DNA from: Deltaproteobacteria bacterium
Lineage (GTDB): Bacteria; Myxococcota_A; UBA9160; UBA4427
NCBI GenBank assembly: GCA_029261855.1
Contig: JAJDAN010000013.1
Location: 124,001 to 188,000 of the forward strand
DNA length: 64,000 nt
Reading direction: 5' to 3'
Shown in pieces: positions 59,655 to 64,000 of this stretch. Position 1 is the stretch's first letter; the number at the start of each line of letters is the position of its first letter. The notes below the pieces were generated by a model, which was given only the letters and a program-made list of their open reading frames with translations, was not told where the DNA came from and made no database searches. Made by a program: the position numbers and the translations under genes.

Positions 59655-60464
59655 ATGTCTCGCGTCTGCCGTCGCGCCAGCTGGGTCGCTCTCCTCTTCG
59701 CCGGGGTCTTTGCCCTTCTCTTCGGATGGGGAGCCGCCGCCCTCGGGCCGGACGACATCGCGGTGGGACCGTTCTCGCGCGCGGTCGCCGGGGGTGCGCT
59801 GCCCGAGGGCTGGCGTCCTCAGGTCTTCGCTCGGGTGGATCGCGAGACCGCCTACGCGCTGGTCGAGGACGACGGCGTCGTCGTCGTGCGCGCCGACAGC
59901 GACGCCAGTGCTTCCGGGCTGATCCGCCCGGTCGACGTCGATCTCGCGACGCATCCGATCCTCACCTGGCGCTGGAAGGTCGCGAACGTGCTCGCCGGCG
60001 GCGACGTGCGGCGCAAGCAGGGCGACGACTACCCGGCGCGGCTCTACGTTGCATTCGCCTACGACCCGGAGCGCGCGAGCCTCCTCGAGCGCATGGAATA
60101 CGCGGCGCTGCGTCTCGTGTATGGAGACTATCCGCCGGTCGCCGCGCTCAACTATATCTGGGCCAGCAACAGCCCCGTCGGAGAGATCGTTCCGAATCCC
60201 TACTCCGGTCGGGCGCGAATGATCGTGGTCGAGAGCGGGGACGAACGGGTCGGAAGCTGGCGCGAGGAGCGGCGCGATCTGGCGGCCGACTTTGCTGCCG
60301 CCTTCGGCGAGGCGCCGCCGCGCGTTGCTGCGATCGCGATCATGACCGACACCGACGACACGGGGGAGTCGGCGGTCGCCTGGTTCGGAGACATCGTGCT
60401 GCATGCGCGCTCCGGTTCGCCCGGGGCATCCGAAGCGTCAGAAGCGGGTGGCTACCCGCAGTAG
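59655..60464 (+). CDS. DUF3047 exported protein
   Basis: A 269-residue protein with a signal peptide (WVALLFAGVFALLFGWGAAAL). The family pattern is visible: GPFSRAVAGGALPEGW, HPILTWRWKVANVLAGGDVRRKQGDDYPARLYVAFAY, NYIWASNSPVGEIVPNPYSGRARMIVVESG and AIAIMTDTDDTGESAVAWFGDI. DUF3047 proteins are periplasmic, beta-rich and functionally uncharacterised; they occur widely in proteobacteria. It starts 44 bp after the sigma factor; the next gene also encodes an exported protein. Confidence 0.82.
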   Translation: MSRVCRRASWVALLFAGVFALLFGWGAAALGPDDIAVGPFSRAVAGGALPEGWRPQVFARVDRETAYALVEDDGVVVVRADSDASASGLIRPVDVDLATHPILTWRWKVANVLAGGDVRRKQGDDYPARLYVAFAYDPERASLLERMEYAALRLVYGDYPPVAALNYIWASNSPVGEIVPNPYSGRARMIVVESGDERVGSWREERRDLAADFAAAFGEAPPRVAAIAIMTDTDDTGESAVAWFGDIVLHARSGSPGASEASEAGGYPQ

Positions 60465-60511
60465 GACGGTCGTCCGCCTACGTGCTAGAGAAGTTCGCCG
60501 AGGAGATCTGC

Positions 60512-61792
60512 ATGGCCCCCATTTTCTCGCTCGTCCGAAGGTCGGTACTCGCGACGCTGCTGGTGCTCGCGTGCGGGGTGTCGCCCGCCGCGAGCGCAGA
60601 GGAGCCTGTCGATCTGTTCGGGACCTGGTTCGTCCTCATCCACTACCGCGACTCGTCCACCGCGAATGCCGACTCGGACCGCTGGGAGGACAAGGTCTGG
60701 AGGATCGAGAAGAAGGGCTCGCGCCTGCAGTGGGCCGAGTATCCGATCGTCGTCTTCAACGACGGTTCCGGCCGCTTCGGCCGCGTGGGCCGCAACCCGC
60801 GCGCGCGTCTGCTGCACAAGTGGGAGCCCAACGACGGGCAGATGGAGGAGATTCGCGCCGGGCTGCAGGTGAACAGCCGTGGCTCGAAGACGAAAACCCT
60901 GCGCGGCTCGCCGAAGCGTGGCTACAAGTCGTTGAACGCGTCGCGCTCGACCTCCGCGCTGACCGTCGGCTACCAGGAGACCTGGTCGATTGACGATCCC
61001 ACCGGGCTGCCGGTCTTCACCCGGGACGACGCCCTCGGCACGGAGGCCTCGCTGGCTTCGAACAGCAGTGACGTCGTCTCGGGCCGCACGCGCTACCAGA
61101 CGCTCCAGGTGCTCGAGGGAGGCAATGTCCTGCAGGGCACCTACACCCGGGACGAGAACAAGAAGGGCACGTTCCGCCTGATCCGCGGTGGCGACGCGCG
61201 TGGCATCGAGAGCGACGGCCGAACACCGAACCAGAAGCAACAGCAACGCTTCCAGGAAGCGATCGCCTCCGGGATGGAGGACACGGCCTACGCAGACTTC
61301 CAGAAGTCCCTCGGCGACGACGTGGTCCGGGATCTGCGCCGGCAGATCGGCGAAGAGAAGATCACCGAGCTGTGGACCCGCTACTCGAAGCGCGTCATCG
61401 CAGGCGACAAGCGCGCCAAGCTCGAACTCATCGATGCCATCGGCGAAGCCTACCTGGACTCGGTCCAGGTGGATCTGCGCAAGGCCCTCGCGGAAGGCGA
61501 TGGCGACGTCCTGCTCTCGGGCAGTGATCGCAAGATCGACCCGGACCGGCGGGCGATGATGGAGAACATCCGCAAGATCGTCGGCGAACAGCGGATCGCG
61601 GAGCTCGCGGCGAAATACGGCTCCCCGGTGCGTGCCGGCGATGCGGCCGCACAGGAAGCGCTCGCCCGGGACGTGCGAACCGCCTACGAGGACGCTTTGC
61701 GGGAAGCCTTCGTGAAGCGCCTGGAACAGGGCGAGCTCGAGGCGCTCGAGCAGTACCGGGAGATGCAACGCAGGGCGCAAGACCGGCGCTGA
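60512..61792 (+). CDS. Hypothetical exported protein
   Basis: A 426-residue protein with a signal peptide (RRSVLATLLVLACGVSPAASAEE). The N-terminal half is a beta-rich lipocalin-like segment (LFGTWFVLIHYRD; WRIEKKGSRLQWAEYPIVVFN; RYQTLQVLEGGNVLQGTYTRD). The C-terminal half is helical with repeated charged segments (MEDTAYADFQKSLGDDVVRDLRRQIGEEKIT). I recognise no family. The ATG at 60512 has AGGAGATC before it. A CoA-transferase gene follows 50 bp on. Confidence 0.65.
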   Translation: MAPIFSLVRRSVLATLLVLACGVSPAASAEEPVDLFGTWFVLIHYRDSSTANADSDRWEDKVWRIEKKGSRLQWAEYPIVVFNDGSGRFGRVGRNPRARLLHKWEPNDGQMEEIRAGLQVNSRGSKTKTLRGSPKRGYKSLNASRSTSALTVGYQETWSIDDPTGLPVFTRDDALGTEASLASNSSDVVSGRTRYQTLQVLEGGNVLQGTYTRDENKKGTFRLIRGGDARGIESDGRTPNQKQQQRFQEAIASGMEDTAYADFQKSLGDDVVRDLRRQIGEEKITELWTRYSKRVIAGDKRAKLELIDAIGEAYLDSVQVDLRKALAEGDGDVLLSGSDRKIDPDRRAMMENIRKIVGEQRIAELAAKYGSPVRAGDAAAQEALARDVRTAYEDALREAFVKRLEQGELEALEQYREMQRRAQDRR

Positions 61793-61842
61793 GGAAGGGC
61801 GCCGATTCGCGCCGCTGCGGTGGTAGACGGTAGACTGCCGCC

Positions 61843-64000
61843 GTGCTGTCGGCCTATCGCGTGCTCGACCTGACCAACGAAAGCGGTCTGCTCTGCGGGC
61901 AGTTGCTGGCGGATCTCGGGGCCGACGTCATCCAGGTCGAGCCGCCGGGCGGCTCCTCTGCGCGCCGCGTCGGTCCCTGGTGGAAGGACGAGCCGGGGCC
62001 CGAACGCTCCTTGTTCTGGTGGGCGTACGCGCGCAACAAGCGAAGCCTCGCGCTCGACATCTCCAGTGAAGAGGGCAGGGCGCGACTTCGTGGGCTTGCC
62101 GAAGGCGCCGACTTCTTCATCGAATCCGAGGCGCCCGGTCGCTTGGCGTCTCTCGGTCTCGGCTACGACGACCTCGCGGCAATCAACCCGAGCCTCGTCT
62201 ACGTCTCGATCACGCCCTTCGGTCAGCAGGGCCCCAAGGCGGGTTGGGCCGCGACCGACCTGACGATCATGGCGTCGAGTGGTTGCGCGTACCTGTCCGG
62301 CGACGCCGACCGCCCGCCGGTGCGCTGCCGCGTACCCCAGGCCCACGCTCATGCGGGCGCCGATGCGGCAGTAGGCGCGCTGATCGCTCATCTGGAACGT
62401 CGGCGCACCGGCTGCGGCCAGCATGTCGACGTGTCCGCGCAACAGTCGGCCACCCTCGGCACGATGTTCCGCAGTCTCGACGTGCCGCTCGAGCAGACGC
62501 CCGCCGTGAGGCGAGCGGGCGGCGTGCAGGTCGGGCGCGCGTTCTTGAAGAGCCGCTATCCCCTGGCCGACGGCTGGGTGATTCTCGGGCCGGGCTTCCT
62601 GCCGTCGACGGGGCACTTCATGAAGCGCCTGCTCACGTGGGCGCTGGAGGAAGGGCTCGGCAGCCAGGCGCTGATCGACGAGGAATGGTCGAGCTTCGCG
62701 CTGCGCCTGGTGCGGGACGAGGTGGAGCCCGACGCCTACGACCCGGTGGACGCCACCCTGACCGAGCTGTTTGCGGGCAAGACCACCGCCGAAGTGATGG
62801 TCGCCGCCGTGGACCGTCGCCTGTTGATCGCGCCGCTGTTGCAGATGGACGAGGTGGTCGACAGCCCGCAGCTGGCGGCCCGCGACTTCTGCGTGACGCT
62901 CGAAGGCGATCCGGGCAGCGCCATGACCGGGGCCGTACGCCACCCGGGTGCCTGGGCGCGCTTCTCGGCGACACCGCTCAGCCTGGGACGGCCCGCGCCA
63001 CGCCTCGATGCCCAGGCGGCCGCCATTGCCACAGAGCCGGCGCGTCGACCGGTCTTCGACAACCGGCCGGCGTCGCCCACCGCCGACGCCGCGCCGCCCC
63101 TCGACGGCGTGAAGGTGCTCGACCTGTTCTGGGTGCTCGCCGGCCCGGCCTCGACGCGCATGCTCGCAGACTACGGGGCAACGGTGGTGCGCGTCGAGAG
63201 CACGAGCCACATGGACACCCTGCGGGCGATCGCGCCGTATCACTACAGCAATCCACACCCCGAGTGTGCCGGCGCCTTCCAGAGCGCGAACGCCAACAAG
63301 CTCGGCATCACCCTGGATCTCCAGGGCGAGGCGGGGCGCGAAGTGCTGCACGATCTGGTGCGCTGGGCGGACGTCGTGACCGAGTCCTTCGCGCCCGGCG
63401 TGCTCGCGAACGCGGGGATCGACTACGAGGCCCTGCGCGCCATCAAGCCCGACCTGATCATGATCTCGAGCTGCTTGATGGGACAGACGGGTCCGTGGCG
63501 AACCTTTACGGGCTTTGGAAACCTGGCCGCCACCGTGACGGGCTTCCAGCAGATGGCAAGCTGGCCCGGCAACCCGCCCTCCGGTCCCTACGGCGCCTAC
63601 ACCGACTTCATCGCCGTGCGCTACAACGCGCTGGCGATCCTGGCGGCGCTCGAGCACCGCGCCCGCACGGGGGAGGGGCAGTACATCGACCAGTCCCAGG
63701 CAGAGGCAGCGCTTCACTTTCTGGCTCCGGCGTTCCTCGACTACACGGTGAATGGCAACGTGCAGAGCGCGGTCGGGAACGAAGACGGCGACCTGTTTCC
63801 GCACGGCGTGTTCCCCGCGGCGGGCGAGGACCGCTGGGTGGCCATCGCCGTACGCGACGACGCCGACTGGGCCGCGTTGTGTGGGGCGATCGAGCGAGAC
63901 GACCTGCTGGCCCTGGGCGATCGATCGAGCCACAAGGACGTCATCGAAGCGGCGATCGTCGGGTGGACACGCGAGCGCGTCGCCGCCGACATCGAGCGCG
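61843..64000 (+). CDS. Fused family III CoA-transferase (CaiB/BaiF-like), 3' end outside window
   Basis: At least 719 residues; the window ends in the gene. Two CoA-transferase III units are fused. The first (about 1-390) has LDLTNESGLLCGQLLADLGADVIQVEPPG and YVSITPFGQQGP. The second starts near residue 418, with VLDLFWVLAGPASTRMLADYGATVVRVES, SSCLMGQTGP and GAYTDFIAVRYNALAILAALEHRARTGEGQYID. The catalytic Asp position of this family is the D of AYTDFIA; the equivalent in unit 1 is WAATDLTIMA. The start is GTG 61843. Fused versions are common in steroid- and aromatic-degrading organisms. The acceptor and donor acids are unknown. Confidence 0.85.
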   Translation, partial: MLSAYRVLDLTNESGLLCGQLLADLGADVIQVEPPGGSSARRVGPWWKDEPGPERSLFWWAYARNKRSLALDISSEEGRARLRGLAEGADFFIESEAPGRLASLGLGYDDLAAINPSLVYVSITPFGQQGPKAGWAATDLTIMASSGCAYLSGDADRPPVRCRVPQAHAHAGADAAVGALIAHLERRRTGCGQHVDVSAQQSATLGTMFRSLDVPLEQTPAVRRAGGVQVGRAFLKSRYPLADGWVILGPGFLPSTGHFMKRLLTWALEEGLGSQALIDEEWSSFALRLVRDEVEPDAYDPVDATLTELFAGKTTAEVMVAAVDRRLLIAPLLQMDEVVDSPQLAARDFCVTLEGDPGSAMTGAVRHPGAWARFSATPLSLGRPAPRLDAQAAAIATEPARRPVFDNRPASPTADAAPPLDGVKVLDLFWVLAGPASTRMLADYGATVVRVESTSHMDTLRAIAPYHYSNPHPECAGAFQSANANKLGITLDLQGEAGREVLHDLVRWADVVTESFAPGVLANAGIDYEALRAIKPDLIMISSCLMGQTGPWRTFTGFGNLAATVTGFQQMASWPGNPPSGPYGAYTDFIAVRYNALAILAALEHRARTGEGQYIDQSQAEAALHFLAPAFLDYTVNGNVQSAVGNEDGDLFPHGVFPAAGEDRWVAIAVRDDADWAALCGAIERDDLLALGDRSSHKDVIEAAIVGWTRERVAADIER

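Noticed and set aside
1-64000. tRNA, rRNA or tmRNA gene
   Set aside because: I saw no cloverleaf-like sequence with the T-loop and CCA features and no rRNA-like conserved stretch; faint ones could be missed by eye.

Overview
The window is high-GC, densely packed chromosomal DNA from a Gram-negative bacterium. Lipobox lipoproteins, a DsbD-type membrane reductase, a hopanoid-transporter-like RND protein, exosortase-style sorting signals and many acyl-CoA and steroid-like catabolic genes fit a deltaproteobacterial, Myxococcota or Binatota-like lineage. This assignment is an inference; no rRNA or tRNA gene was found.

Layout. 1-1137 is the 3' end of topA. 1208-12269 is core and accessory metabolism: NnrU, glyoxalase, a Sel1-repeat lipoprotein, DsbD plus redoxin, an FAD oxidoreductase plus Ldh-type dehydrogenase, DUF2889 plus a lipoprotein, and a CMD-family protein plus SDR. 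12440-25664 holds two TetR regulators, the ycaQ-tag-hpnN-like DNA-repair/transport operon, a ferritin-like di-iron protein, TerB-like, FadD-like, crotonase and ClpP-like genes, and moaA. 25665-38019 is an accessory region inserted at the 3' end of moaA. 38406-44725 has methyltransferases, an epimerase, an acyltransferase, an SDR and a PhyH dioxygenase. 45020-51897 is an acyl-CoA dehydrogenase pair, a quinone oxidoreductase-like gene, a cytochrome/beta-propeller lipoprotein and a DUF1080 protein. 52164-64000 has an AMP ligase, a sulfatase, an SDR, an FAD oxidoreductase coupled to an ECF41-like sigma factor, DUF3047 and a fused family III CoA-transferase cut by the window end.

Main discovery candidate. 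The last 18-20 bases of moaA (TGTACCAGRTCGGGGGGT, then GA) recur at 32975, 35826 and, with two changes, at 38000. They split the accessory DNA into three consecutive blocks: (1) PIN, XRE-ImmA/IrrE and a complete type I restriction system; (2) DUF5131, its TcmP partner and two small genes; (3) a frameshifted glycine-rich surface protein. The first two blocks end in an equal-length 80-bp sequence with a conserved inverted repeat whose arms covary and whose loop varies. The chromosomal copy in moaA lacks this hairpin. This resembles a cassette array (simple attI-like target plus folded cassette-borne sites) or tandem integrative elements, but it does not match the integron consensus and no recombinase lies in the window.

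Other notable structures are a sigma-70 promoter whose -10 box overlaps a 25-bp palindrome before a TetR gene, an ECF41-type promoter before the oxidoreductase/sigma pair, a two-copy ~100-bp element with terminal inverted repeats (each copy just beyond the 3' end of an acyl-CoA ligase), and a ClpP homologue with Asn at the catalytic Asp position.
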